A stretch of DNA of 64,000 nt from an uncultured Subdoligranulum sp. (GTDB lineage Bacteria; Bacillota; Clostridia; Oscillospirales; Ruminococcaceae): positions 2,906,481-2,970,480 of the forward strand of contig NZ_OZ007030.1 in assembly GCF_963931595.1 (NCBI RefSeq), in the 5' to 3' direction. The stretch's first letter is position 1. The number at the start of each line of letters is the position of its first letter. The notes under the pieces were generated by a model that was given only the letters and a program-made list of their open reading frames with translations, was not told the origin of the DNA and ran no database searches. The position numbers and the translations under genes were made by a program. Of this stretch, positions 17,550 to 26,118 are shown piece by piece.

Positions 17550-17558
17550 ACGAGGGGA

Positions 17559-17643
17559 CTGTTCTTTTCTTGCAAGAAAAGAACCAAAAGAACTCTTAAT
17601 GAAAAATATCCCGAGGGGGCTTTGACCCCCTCGGGATATTTTT
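17559..17643. terminator. Family B repeat, second copy
   Basis: A palindrome with core TTTTCTTGCAAGAAAA (17559-17582) is followed by a long bidirectional terminator (AAAAATATCCCGAGGGGG/CCCCCTCGGGATATTTTT, 17602-17643). The second flanking palindrome is decayed (about 17655-17680). Confidence 0.8.
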
Positions 17644-17700
17644 GTTGAGATTTTTTGGCTCTTCCTCGCAAAAAGAACAGCCCATGCTGCCGACCATTTC

Positions 17701-17856
17701 CCGGCGGGGTCAAGACCCCGCCCTACTGGTTCATTCCTGTGTGTTCCCTGTTTGCAGGGAAGAACCGGGACTTCCCATAAAAATATCCCGCAGGGATTAC
17801 CCTGCGGGATATTTTTGTTTGGAGTTTCTTCGGTTCCTTCTTTGCAAAGAAGGAAC
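17701..17856. repeat. Family A fragment followed by inverted family B repeat
   Basis: A 25-bp right-hand piece of family A (17701-17725) is followed by a terminator hairpin (17779-17816, arms AAAAATATCCCGCAGGG type), the phrase GGAGTTTCTTCGG and the TTCTTTGCAAAGAA palindrome (17833-17856). The order is the reverse complement of the copy at 6818, so the module inserts in both orientations. It lies at the end of the convergent maturase gene. Confidence 0.75.
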
Positions 17857-17859
17857 AAA

Positions 17860-19293
17860 TCACTCGCAGCCGTCGCAGTCGCTCTCATACTGCACGGCGT
17901 TGCGGGTCAGTTCCGGGTCGAGGCGCTGGGCCACCTGGATCATCAGCGCGCATTCCATCCGCTTGCGGAACACCTTGCATCCGTACTCGTAGGTGCCGTG
18001 AATGTCGCCGGTGGCGTGCAGCGCGTTGGCCGCGCAGCCGCCCGCACAGTAGAGCCGCGCCCAGCAATCCTTGCAGTCGGGGCGGGCATACACATTGCAC
18101 AGCTTGAACTCATCCCGCAGGGCGGTGTTGGTCACGCCGTCCCAGACGTTGCCCAGCTTGTATTCCGGGTCGCCCACAAACTGGTGGCAGGGATACAGAT
18201 CCCCCCAGGGCGTCACCGCCATGTACTCGGTGCCGGAACCGCACCCCGAGATCCGCTTGTAGATGCAGGGGCCGTGTTTCAGGTCCAGGATATAATGGTA
18301 GAAGGTGATGGGCTTGCCCGCCTTCTGGCGGCGCAGCATGTCCTTGGCCAGCAGCTCGTACTGGTCGAACAGCTTGGGCAGGTCCTCCTCGGTGAGGGCT
18401 TCCGGCGAATCGGGGGACGCCACCACCGGCTCCATGGACAGTTCCGTGAAGCCCAGATCGTCCGCCATATGAAACAGATCTTTCGTGAAATCCACGTTGT
18501 GATGGGTAAAAGTGCCCCGCATGTAATAGCCCTTGCCGCCCCGGGCCTTGACCAGCTTCTGGAACTTGGGCACGATGCGGTCATAGCTGCCGTTGCCCGC
18601 CAGGTCCACACGGAACCGGTCGTTCACTTCCTTGCGGCCGTCCAGCGACAGCACCACGTTGTAGCATTCCTTGTTGGCCCACTCGATGACCTCGTCGGTG
18701 ATGCCGATGCCGTTGGTGGTCAGCGTGAACCGGAAATTCTTGCCCGCCGCCTTCTCGATGCTGCGGGCGTAGGCCACCAGCTGCTTGCACACCTCAAAGT
18801 TCATCAGCGGTTCGCCGCCGAAAAAGTCCACTTCCAGGTTGCGCCGGGTGCCCGAATGGGCGACCAGGAAATCCAGCGCCTGTTTGCCGGTCTCGAAGCT
18901 CATCAGCCCCGCCTCGCCGTGGAACTTGCCCTGGGCCGCAAAGCAATAGCTGCAGTTCAGGTTGCAGGTGTGCGCCACATGCAGGCAGAGCGCCTTCACC
19001 ACGTTGGAACGGTTCTTGAAATCAAAGGCATAGTCGGCGTAGGCGTCGGGGGCAAACAGCTTGCCTTCCTTCGTCAGCTCGTCGATGTCGTCCAGGCAGT
19101 CCCGGATATCGGCGGGGGTCACGTCGGCGCGGCCCGCGTACTTCTTCTCCAGCGCCGCGGCCGTCTCCTCCCGGCTCTTGCCGCCGTCGATCAGGGCAAT
19201 GGCGTCATAGGCCACCTCGTCCACGGCGTGCACGCTGCCGCTGAACACGTCCAGCACGATGTTGTAACCGCCCAGTTTGTACTGATGGATCAT
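17860..19293 (-). CDS. scfB: SCIFF-peptide radical-SAM maturase
   Basis: The 477-residue radical-SAM/SPASM enzyme has the iron-sulfur site CNLNCSYC (in HTCNLNCSYCFAAQG) and a C-terminal SPASM cysteine set (CGSGTEYMAVTPWGDLYPCHQF, CNVYARPDCKDCWARLYCAGGC). It installs thioether crosslinks in the SCIFF precursor encoded immediately upstream at 19375-19521. The N-terminal region (residues 1-85) resembles a peptide-recognition domain. ATG 19293 is preceded by AAGGAG. The gene is downstream of the precursor on the same strand, 80 bp apart. Confidence 0.93.
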   Translation of the reverse strand: MIHQYKLGGYNIVLDVFSGSVHAVDEVAYDAIALIDGGKSREETAAALEKKYAGRADVTPADIRDCLDDIDELTKEGKLFAPDAYADYAFDFKNRSNVVKALCLHVAHTCNLNCSYCFAAQGKFHGEAGLMSFETGKQALDFLVAHSGTRRNLEVDFFGGEPLMNFEVCKQLVAYARSIEKAAGKNFRFTLTTNGIGITDEVIEWANKECYNVVLSLDGRKEVNDRFRVDLAGNGSYDRIVPKFQKLVKARGGKGYYMRGTFTHHNVDFTKDLFHMADDLGFTELSMEPVVASPDSPEALTEEDLPKLFDQYELLAKDMLRRQKAGKPITFYHYILDLKHGPCIYKRISGCGSGTEYMAVTPWGDLYPCHQFVGDPEYKLGNVWDGVTNTALRDEFKLCNVYARPDCKDCWARLYCAGGCAANALHATGDIHGTYEYGCKVFRKRMECALMIQVAQRLDPELTRNAVQYESDCDGCE

Positions 19294-19374
19294 GGAAAAA
19301 CTCCTTGTAAAATAACCATAGAAAATGCCGGGCGACCCATGGGCTGCCCGGCACGATTGCCAGATGGGAAAAAA

Positions 19375-19521
19375 TCAGTCCTCAGCCTTCTCGCAGGGCT
19401 GGTTCGCGATGCCGCAGCTGGTCTTGCAGGCGCTCTGGCAGGAGGTCTGGCATTCGCCGCAGCCGCCGTTCTGGAGGCTCTTCACCATGTCGCGGGTCTC
19501 GAGAGTCTGAATGTGCTTCAT
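19375..19521 (-). CDS. scfA: SCIFF ranthipeptide precursor (six cysteines in forty-five)
   Basis: The 48-residue peptide begins MKHIQTLETRDMVKSLQNGG and then has six closely spaced cysteines (CGEC, SC, AC, SC and PC patterns). That is the defining SCIFF layout, with donor residues between the cysteines. The start is ATG 19521 with AAAGGAGTG upstream; the frame is open further but only through the DnaA-box-like region. It is substrate for the radical-SAM enzyme at 17860. SCIFF is nearly universal in Clostridia; its role is unknown. Confidence 0.93.
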   Translation of the reverse strand: MKHIQTLETRDMVKSLQNGGCGECQTSCQSACKTSCGIANQPCEKAED

Positions 19522-19615
19522 ACAACAGTCACTCCTTTGCACAATTTTGATTGTTCTTATTGTACACGTATCCCGGACCCTTGTCAAGCAGCCGCCCGCG
19601 CCTCCACGAGGGGAT

Positions 19616-19763
19616 TGTGGAAAACTTTTCCTCCAAAACCCGCTGCCGTGGGATTTCCACCGGGTTTTCCACAGTTTCAACAGAAAAAACCGGTGAGTTT
19701 TCCACCTTTTCCACAGGGTTTTCCACAATTTCAACGTGGATAACCCCTTTACACAGTGGATAA
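19616..19763. promoter_or_regulatory. Cluster of DnaA-box-like 9-mers
   Basis: Eight sites resembling TTATCCACA lie in 148 bp. Four are exact TTTTCCACA (19616-19624 on the minus strand; 19665, 19707 and 19719 on the plus strand). Two are near variants (19653, 19698), and two are TTATCCACK on the minus strand (19735-19743, 19755-19763). A direct repeat GTTTTCCACARTTTCAAC starts at 19664 and 19718. The role (titration, local origin, regulation) is unknown. Confidence 0.45.
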
Positions 19764-19795
19764 CGGCCTGGAAATATACGGAACGTTTGTTCCTT

Positions 19796-20032
19796 GTTCC
19801 TTCTTTGCAAAGAAGGAACCGAAGAAACTCTGACCGCAAAACCCGTGGAAGGGCGGCTCCCGGGCGGTGCGCGGCATGCCTTTACAGGGCGGCAAGGGAA
19901 GAGGCCTTTGCAAAGAAGGAACTGAAGAAACTCCAAACATGGATACCGCGAAGTTTCGGGCGGCGGGAAGATGCTGGCACGCCTTTTCCGGGGCAGCACG
20001 GTCCGCCGGCAGCGATAATTCTAAAAAGAAAA
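19796..20032. repeat. Degenerate family B palindromes
   Basis: A complete TTCTTTGCAAAGAA palindrome (19796-19819) and a half copy (about 19907-19922) are each followed by the GAAGAAACTC phrase, but no terminator hairpin remains between them. I see no gene in 19764-20032. Confidence 0.5.
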
Positions 20033-20052
20033 AGCCTCCCTTTCGGGAGGCT
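20033..20052 (-). terminator. Intrinsic terminator of the 20065 gene
   Basis: On the minus strand AGCCTCCC-GAAA-GGGAGGCT is followed by TTTTTCTTTTT, 12 bp past the stop codon. Confidence 0.9.
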
Positions 20053-20064
20053 GTAACCGTATTG

Positions 20065-21249
20065 TCAGTGCCGCCGCCGGTGGGAGACGAACAGCGCGCA
20101 GCTGAAGATCAGGAAGAAGATGGCCACCGCCGCCACGATGAGCAGCACCAGTTCAAAGATCTTCACGTTGAAGTGGCTCTGCAGCGTCTGGGTGGCGTCC
20201 TCGATGGCCGCGCTGGTGCTGGAGGTGGTGCTGGACACACCGCTCTCCGCCGCCGACAAGGCCGCCGAAGCCGCATCGCTGTCTCCCAGGGCCGCCAGGG
20301 CGTCGGCCAGCGCCTGGCCGCCCATGGCTACCAGCCGGTTGTTGGTCTCGCTCTTCACCTTCTCGCCGTTCACCGCCCCCGACAGGTACTCCGCCAGAAG
20401 ATCGGTGGCGCCCCGCACGGCCGGGGCGTAGCTCTCGTCGATGGTCCAGCCGCTCACCGTCCACATGTCGTTCATGTAGAAGAGCAGCTGCATGCCGGAA
20501 TCCGACACAATGGCGTCATAGACCGTGTCCGCAAAGGAGGCGGCCGAGGTGTCCACCGTGCCGAAACTCAGCGAGATGAACTGATAGGCCCGGTCATAGT
20601 CGGTGAGGCCGTCGTAGTAGCTGCGCAGCGCGTCGGCAATGTCGGTGTCCTTGGTGAGCTGGGACCCCACCACCACCGAGTCCAGGTCCGCCCGCAGGTC
20701 CTGGTCGCCGAACCGGCTGGTGGAACCGTCGTCGTCAATGTTGAAGGTGGCCCGCATGGCCTGGGCGTAGCCCGCCGCGTCGCTGGCCTGCCCGTAGTAG
20801 GCCTTGGCCAGCTCCATGCAGTCGCCGCCCCAGCTGCCCGTGATGGGAATGCCGTTGTACACCAGGTTCATCGACGCCAGCAGATGCCCGAAGTCGATGC
20901 CCTGGCCATTGGGCAGCGTCACCGTGTTCATCCCCTGCAGCGCCGCCAGGTCGGCGTCATTCTGGGACACATAGCTCTCAAACTCGGTGTCCCGGGCGCC
21001 GGCGGTCAGCTGCCACATGGTGGTATTGTAGTCCCCGGTGCGGGTGTAGGAGAGCGTCAGCAGGATGGGGTCGGCGTCATGGTCCGCCGCATAACTTACC
21101 GCCAGGTCCTGCAGCCGGCCCAGGCGGTCCAGCGTTTCGTCATAGTCCGCCGCCGCAGCGCGCGGGGCAGCCCAGAACAACAGGGCCGCCAGCAGTCCCA
21201 GCAGCGCCAGCAGCCGGGACGGTCGGATCGTGTGGGAATACGTGGTCAA
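20065..21249 (-). CDS. Secreted, C-terminally membrane-anchored protein of unknown function
   Basis: The 394-residue product has an N-terminal signal peptide (LLALLGLLAALLFWAAPRAAAA) and a C-terminal transmembrane helix (FELVLLIVAAVAIFFLIFSCALF) with a basic cytoplasmic tail. The extracellular region contains an IDFGHLLASMNLV and GSWGGDCMELA pattern, a possible H/D active-site arrangement, and a Ser/Thr/Ala linker before the anchor. I do not recognise the family with confidence. The TTG at 21249 follows GGAGGTG with unusually short spacing; no other start is available before the signal peptide. Confidence 0.75.
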   Translation of the reverse strand: MTTYSHTIRPSRLLALLGLLAALLFWAAPRAAAADYDETLDRLGRLQDLAVSYAADHDADPILLTLSYTRTGDYNTTMWQLTAGARDTEFESYVSQNDADLAALQGMNTVTLPNGQGIDFGHLLASMNLVYNGIPITGSWGGDCMELAKAYYGQASDAAGYAQAMRATFNIDDDGSTSRFGDQDLRADLDSVVVGSQLTKDTDIADALRSYYDGLTDYDRAYQFISLSFGTVDTSAASFADTVYDAIVSDSGMQLLFYMNDMWTVSGWTIDESYAPAVRGATDLLAEYLSGAVNGEKVKSETNNRLVAMGGQALADALAALGDSDAASAALSAAESGVSSTTSSTSAAIEDATQTLQSHFNVKIFELVLLIVAAVAIFFLIFSCALFVSHRRRH

Positions 21250-21351
21250 GCACCTCCATGGTTGTTTCTAATTTGTAACCTTTATAGTATACCATACCGG
21301 CAGGGCCTTTGTCACGAAATTTTTGTGAAAGGCGCAGAACCTCCCGCCCCC

Positions 21352-21380
21352 TTTACTTGAAGCCGGCCCTGCCGTATAAT
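21352..21380 (+). promoter_or_regulatory. Promoter of the 21413 gene
   Basis: TTTACT (21352-21357) and a consensus TATAAT (21375-21380) are separated by 17 bp, 32 bases upstream of the start. Confidence 0.6.
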
Positions 21381-21412
21381 GGCTGTAACAATCATAACGG
21401 AGGACACCCACC

Positions 21413-23188
21413 ATGACAAGGGGTAAAAAATACCAGGGCTGGCTGCTGGTGGCCGCCCTGTTCCTGCTGTGCACCCTGGTGTACGGCCTGCTCAGCAGCT
21501 ATCCCCGGGAACTGGCCGTCTACAGCGACGAGGTCCGCTATCTGGACATCGCCCGCAGTCTGTGGCAGGGCCGCGGCCTGCGGGTGCGCAACATGCCCAG
21601 CGATTACCAGAAGATCCTTTACCCCCTGTGCATCCTGCCCGCCCTTCTTTTAAAAACCACCGCCGCCCAGATCACCGCCATCGGCTGGCTGAACGCCGCC
21701 TGGGCTTCCAGCGCCGTCTTCCCGGCCTGCGCTTTGGCCCGGGCCACCGGCCAGAACCGCCGCCGCACCGCCTTCCTCGTGGCCGTCACGGCGGTGCTGC
21801 CCACCCTGTCCGCCTGCGCTACCTTCATGAGCGAGACGGTCTTCCTGCCCCTCTCCCTGTGGCAGGTCTATTTCCTCTGGCGCGCCATGGCCGCCGCCCC
21901 CCGGGCCCGCATCGGATGGAGCGCCCTGGCCGGGGCCTGGTGTTTTCTGCTCTATTTAAATAAAGAAGTGGCCCTTTACTACCTCATCGCCTGGGTGCTG
22001 CTGCGCCTCTGGGTCACCGCCCACGACCCCCGCAGCTGGCGGGGCGAGCTGGCCGGGGTGGCCGCCCTGCTGGGGGCCTTCCTCGTCTGCTTTGTGGCCG
22101 CCAAACTCACCCTCTTTGCGGGGCTGGGCAACTCCTACAACCAGACCGGCTGGCTCACCGCCGAGCAGTGGGCCTTTTTGCCCTTTGCGGTGGTCTGCGA
22201 CCTGCTCTTCACCGTGCTGGCCTTCGGGGTCTTCCCGGTGCTGGTGCCGCTGACCGCGCTGCGCCGCCCCCGCCCCGGCACCGACCCCCGCCGCACCCAG
22301 CTGCCGCTGCTTCTGCTGCTGGCCTTGGGGCTGGGTGTGGGCGTCGTGGCCTGGAGCATCACCGTGCGGGAGGACCTGGGCTCCGATTCCCCCCGCCAGC
22401 ACATGCGCTACCTGGAACCGCTGCTGATCCCTTTGCTGCTGGTGACGTTGGACGCCCTGGACGGCGCCCTGACACCGCTGCGTCGCCGGGTGCTGGCGGG
22501 GCTGACCGCCCTGTGGGGGCTGGGCTTTCTCGTCTTTTGCCGGGATATCGGCCCCGGCGCCGGGGACAACACCTTTTTGCAGTGGTTTGACTTTGTGGCC
22601 GACCGTCTCGACCGTCTGCCGGTGCTGGGCTTTTCCGGCTGGTTGCTGGTGTGGCGGGCCGTCATTGTGGCGGGGGCCGCGGCTCTGGGAGTGGCTCTTG
22701 TACGGCGCAAAGCCCGCAAACCTTTGGCCGCGGCGGCCCTGGTGCTCTGCGTGCTTTGCTACGCCGGGGAATGGCGCATCAACCGCTGGACCTACGGCGT
22801 GGAGGAGAGCGCCGTGCAGGCGGCCAGCGCCCTCAACGATTCCCTCAAAACCCTGGAGGGCACGGTACTGTTCATCCCGGACGGCGTGCGCCAGCGGGAC
22901 AGCCAGCTCATCGACACCTACGTGGACCGGGATGTCTACCTCTGCGAGTATGAGACGCTGGCGGCGGGGGGATTGCTGGACGACGGCGTGCTGGACCTGG
23001 GGACCGAAAAGCCCGGCCCCGAGTACCCCGGCCGCCCCTACGAGGACCTGACAGAGGCCGACTGGATCCTGGTCTCCGACGGCGTGCCGCTGGATACGGC
23101 GGGGCTGGAACCCTCCGGCATCCAATGCCCGGCGGGGTATACCCTGTGGCGCAACCCCCACCCCGACCGGGTGACCTTCACCGGGTGA
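21413..23188 (+). CDS. Polytopic membrane glycosyltransferase-like protein
   Basis: The 591-residue product has an N-terminal helix, a periplasmic-loop motif YSDEVRYLDIARSLWQGRGL and about ten further hydrophobic segments, then a soluble C-terminal domain. This layout matches lipid-linked-sugar GT-C enzymes (GT39/ArnT-like) with an acidic catalytic pair in the first loop (DE at about 38-39). The donor and acceptor are unknown. ATG 21413 follows ACGGAGGA. It stands alone, divergent from the anchored protein at 20065. Confidence 0.7.
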   Translation: MTRGKKYQGWLLVAALFLLCTLVYGLLSSYPRELAVYSDEVRYLDIARSLWQGRGLRVRNMPSDYQKILYPLCILPALLLKTTAAQITAIGWLNAAWASSAVFPACALARATGQNRRRTAFLVAVTAVLPTLSACATFMSETVFLPLSLWQVYFLWRAMAAAPRARIGWSALAGAWCFLLYLNKEVALYYLIAWVLLRLWVTAHDPRSWRGELAGVAALLGAFLVCFVAAKLTLFAGLGNSYNQTGWLTAEQWAFLPFAVVCDLLFTVLAFGVFPVLVPLTALRRPRPGTDPRRTQLPLLLLLALGLGVGVVAWSITVREDLGSDSPRQHMRYLEPLLIPLLLVTLDALDGALTPLRRRVLAGLTALWGLGFLVFCRDIGPGAGDNTFLQWFDFVADRLDRLPVLGFSGWLLVWRAVIVAGAAALGVALVRRKARKPLAAAALVLCVLCYAGEWRINRWTYGVEESAVQAASALNDSLKTLEGTVLFIPDGVRQRDSQLIDTYVDRDVYLCEYETLAAGGLLDDGVLDLGTEKPGPEYPGRPYEDLTEADWILVSDGVPLDTAGLEPSGIQCPAGYTLWRNPHPDRVTFTG

Positions 23189-23227
23189 AAATCATCGAAT
23201 TTGCAAAGGTTGGCCGCCTCTTCGTTC

Positions 23228-23256
23228 TTTACAAGGGGGACCAAATACGGTACAAT
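23228..23256 (+). promoter_or_regulatory. Promoter of the NfnA/GltA-like operon
   Basis: TTTACA (23228-23233) and TACAAT (23251-23256) have exactly 17-bp spacing, 38 bases upstream of the TTG start. Confidence 0.65.
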
Positions 23257-23294
23257 GAAACCAACCAAAACTACTTACGAAGGAGAGGATCGCT

Positions 23295-24137
23295 TTGTTC
23301 ACCATCCTGAAACGGCGGGAACTGAACCCCACCGTCACCGAACTGTGGATCCACGCCCCGCTCATTGCCAAAAAGGCGAAGGCCGGACAGTTCATCATCG
23401 TGCGCCCGGGAGAAAATTCCGAGCGCATTCCGCTGACCATCGCGGGCTATGACCGGGAGGCGGGCACCGTCTCCATCATCTTCCAGGTGGTGGGCGCCGG
23501 TACCATGGAGCTGAACGCCCTCAAGGAGGGCGAGGCGGTCCATGACTTCGTGGGCCCCCTGGGCAAGGCCACCGAGATCGAGGGCCTGAAGAACGTCTGC
23601 GTGGTGGGCGGCGGTGTCGGCTGCGCCATCGCGCTGCCGGTGGCCCAGGCGCTCCACGCCCAGGGCACCCGGGTGACCGGCATTGTGGGCTTCCGCAACA
23701 AGGACCTGGTCATCCTGGAGGATGAGTTCCGCGCCTGCTGCGACGACTTCATCATCATGACCGACGACGGCTCCTACGGCGAGAAGGGCGTTGTCACCGC
23801 CCCGCTGGAAGCCAAGATCAACGAGGGCGCCAACTTCGACGAGGTCATTGCCATCGGCCCGCTGATCATGATGAAGTTCGTGGTCAAGACCACCAAGCCC
23901 CACAACGTCAAGACGGTGGTGTCCATGAACCCCATCATGGTGGACGGCACCGGCATGTGCGGCGGCTGCCGCCTGACGGTGGGCGGCAAGACCAAGTTCG
24001 CCTGCGTGGACGGCCCCGACTTCGACGGCTTTGAAGTGGACTTTGACGAGGCCATGCACCGCGGCACGATGTACAAGCCTTTTGAGAGCCACGCCCGCGA
24101 GGAAGAGTGCAATCTGCTCAAACAGGAGGTGCAGTGA
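23295..24137 (+). CDS. NfnA/SudB-like ferredoxin-NADP+ reductase subunit alpha
   Basis: The 280-residue protein has an FAD-binding beta-barrel N-terminus, an NAD-binding motif (VGGGVGCAIALPVAQAL) and a [2Fe-2S] motif near the C-terminus (GTGMCGGCRLTVGGKTKFACVDGPDFDG). These are typical of the sulfide-dehydrogenase/dihydroorotate-dehydrogenase-like electron-transfer family. With the flavoprotein encoded next it probably forms an NADH-dependent ferredoxin:NADP+ oxidoreductase, balancing NADH, NADPH and ferredoxin. The start is TTG 23295 after AGGAGAGG. Confidence 0.9.
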   Translation: MFTILKRRELNPTVTELWIHAPLIAKKAKAGQFIIVRPGENSERIPLTIAGYDREAGTVSIIFQVVGAGTMELNALKEGEAVHDFVGPLGKATEIEGLKNVCVVGGGVGCAIALPVAQALHAQGTRVTGIVGFRNKDLVILEDEFRACCDDFIIMTDDGSYGEKGVVTAPLEAKINEGANFDEVIAIGPLIMMKFVVKTTKPHNVKTVVSMNPIMVDGTGMCGGCRLTVGGKTKFACVDGPDFDGFEVDFDEAMHRGTMYKPFESHAREEECNLLKQEVQ

Positions 24138-24139
24138 TC

Positions 24140-25543
24140 ATGCCCAACATGGACCCGAAAAAGTGCCCCATGCCCAGCCAGGACCCCAACGTCCGCAACA
24201 AGAATTTTAAAGAGGTAGCCCTGGGCTACACCGCCGAGATGGCGGTCACCGAAGCCCAGCGGTGCCTGCAGTGCAAGAACCATCCCTGCCGTTCGGGCTG
24301 CCCGGTGGATATCGATATCCCCGGCTTCATCGCCCACGTGGCCAAGGGCGAGTTCGAGGAAGCCTACAAGGTCATCGCCCAGTCCAGCGCGCTGCCCGCT
24401 GTCTGCGGCCGCGTCTGCCCCCAGGAAAACCAGTGCGAAGGCAAATGCGTCCGTGGCATCAAGGGCGAACCGGTGGGCATCGGCCGCCTGGAGCGGTTCG
24501 TGGCCGACTGGTACCGGGAGAACGTACATACCAAGCCGGAAAAACCCGCCTCCAACGGCCACAAGGTGGCTGTCATCGGCGCCGGTCCCTCCGGCCTGAC
24601 CGCCGCCGGCGACCTGGCCAAGATGGGCTACCAGGTCACCATCTATGAGGCCCTCCATGTGGCGGGCGGCGTGCTGATGTACGGCATCCCCGAGTTCCGT
24701 CTGCCCAAGGACATCGTCCAGCACGAGGTGGAAGGCCTCAAGGAGCTGGGCGTGGATATCGAGTGCAACATGGTCATGGGCAAGGTGCTCACGGTGGATG
24801 AGCTGCTCAACGAATACGGCTTCGAGGCCGTCTACATTGCCTCCGGCGCCGGCCTGCCCCGCTTCATGGGCATCCCCGGCGAGAGCCTCAACGGCGTCTA
24901 CTCCGCCAACGAGTACCTGACCCGCGTCAACCTGATGAAGGCCTACCTGCCCGATTCCCACACCCCCATCATGAAGTCCCGTGCCGTGGCCGTGGTAGGC
25001 GGCGGCAACGTGGCCATGGACGCCGCCCGCTGTGCCAAGCGGTTGGGCGCCGAGACGGTCTACATCGTCTACCGCCGGGGCATGGCCGAACTGCCCGCCC
25101 GGAAAGAGGAAGTGGAGCACGCCGAGGAGGAAGGCATCATCTTCAAGACGCTGACCAACCCCGTGGAAGTGCTGGGCGACGAGAACGGCTGGGTCCGCGG
25201 CATGACCTGCGTGGAGATGGAACTGGGCGAGCCCGATGAATCGGGACGCCGCCGTCCCATCGTCAAGGAGGGCAGCGAGTTCGAGCTGGACGTGGATACC
25301 ATGATCATGGCGCTGGGCACCAGCCCCAACCCGCTGATCCGTTCCACCACCCCGGGCCTCGAAGCGGACCGCCACGGCTGCCTCATCACCAACGGCCCCG
25401 ACGGCCTCACCAGCCGCCCCTTCGTCTATGCGGGCGGTGACGCCGTCACCGGTGCGGCCACCGTCATTCTGGCCATGGGCGCCGGCAAGGAAGCCGCCAA
25501 GGCCATCGACAAGGCTATCAAAGAAAAATACGGCGAAGCCTGA
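24140..25543 (+). CDS. gltA: NfnB / GltA-like NADPH flavoprotein (glutamate-synthase small-subunit type)
   Basis: The 467-residue product has N-terminal [4Fe-4S] cysteines (CLQCKNHPCRSGCPVDIDIPGF and CGRVCPQENQCEGKCVRG), an FAD motif (VAVIGAGPSGLTAAGDLA) and an NADPH motif (VAVVGGGNVAMDAARCAKRLGA). It is the partner of the 23295 protein: databases name it homotetrameric glutamate synthase (gltA), but without a large GltB subunit the NfnB role is more likely. AGGAGG at 24124-24129 serves ATG 24140 (10-base spacing) or GTG 24134 (4-base spacing, overlapping the upstream stop); I prefer the ATG. Confidence 0.9.
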   Translation: MPNMDPKKCPMPSQDPNVRNKNFKEVALGYTAEMAVTEAQRCLQCKNHPCRSGCPVDIDIPGFIAHVAKGEFEEAYKVIAQSSALPAVCGRVCPQENQCEGKCVRGIKGEPVGIGRLERFVADWYRENVHTKPEKPASNGHKVAVIGAGPSGLTAAGDLAKMGYQVTIYEALHVAGGVLMYGIPEFRLPKDIVQHEVEGLKELGVDIECNMVMGKVLTVDELLNEYGFEAVYIASGAGLPRFMGIPGESLNGVYSANEYLTRVNLMKAYLPDSHTPIMKSRAVAVVGGGNVAMDAARCAKRLGAETVYIVYRRGMAELPARKEEVEHAEEEGIIFKTLTNPVEVLGDENGWVRGMTCVEMELGEPDESGRRRPIVKEGSEFELDVDTMIMALGTSPNPLIRSTTPGLEADRHGCLITNGPDGLTSRPFVYAGGDAVTGAATVILAMGAGKEAAKAIDKAIKEKYGEA

Positions 25544-25561
25544 CCGGTTTTGCAGTTTTGC

Positions 25562-25594
25562 ATCCCCCGCGCCTTCCGGCGCGGGGGATTTTGC
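25562..25594 (+). terminator. Intrinsic terminator of NfnA/GltA operon
   Basis: ATCCCCCGCGCC-TTCC-GGCGCGGGGGAT is followed by TTTG. The tail is short. Confidence 0.75.
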
Positions 25595-25802
25595 ATATAC
25601 AGGGGCAAAAATAACGAAAAAATAGTTATGTTGCAAAACTCCATGTACACGGTGTCAAAAGATCCGAACGGGCGTACTTTTATAAGAGCCGTGGCGCGGG
25701 AATTTGAATAAAACGGGGGCGGGCGGCGCGCCGGGGGACGGGGCGGGCCGCCTGTTTTTGCGCTTTCTTTTTGTGGAAACTGTCAAATCGACGCAGGGAC
25801 GC

Positions 25803-25831
25803 TTGATTTGAAAGGAGGCTTGTGCTATTAT
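25803..25831 (+). promoter_or_regulatory. Promoter of the surface-protein gene, with long leader
   Basis: TTGATT (25803-25808) and TATTAT (25826-25831) are separated by 17 bp with an extended TG at 25823. The start near 25838 gives a 5' leader of about 280 nt. The leader contains a GNRA-capped hairpin (GGGC-GAAA-GCCC, about 26007-26020). I found no riboswitch consensus in it. The interval 25595-25802 shows no gene. Confidence 0.6.
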
Positions 25832-26118
25832 AGTCACGCAACTTTTTATATGTATCATTATACTTTCGGTGGACTGGGCGCATCCGGCCTTATCCGGGCA
25901 ACGAGAATGGGAACCGATCAGCCGGCGGACTTTGCGGCCCGCATGGCAACAGAATATAAGTTTCGTTGCATAAAAATAACCGCGCCCTCTGCCAAGACCG
26001 CCTGCCGGGCGAAAGCCCGCTGCAGGCCCGTGCTCCTTTCAGGCTGCGCAGGCCGCCCCAACGGGTTGTCTGGGCTCATATACGTCAGAAGATCCAATGG
26101 TAAGGAGGAATTTACACC

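Noticed and set aside
25838..26118. Cyclic-di-GMP riboswitch in the surface-protein leader
   Set aside because: I could not find the conserved core of class I or II; only generic hairpins are visible.
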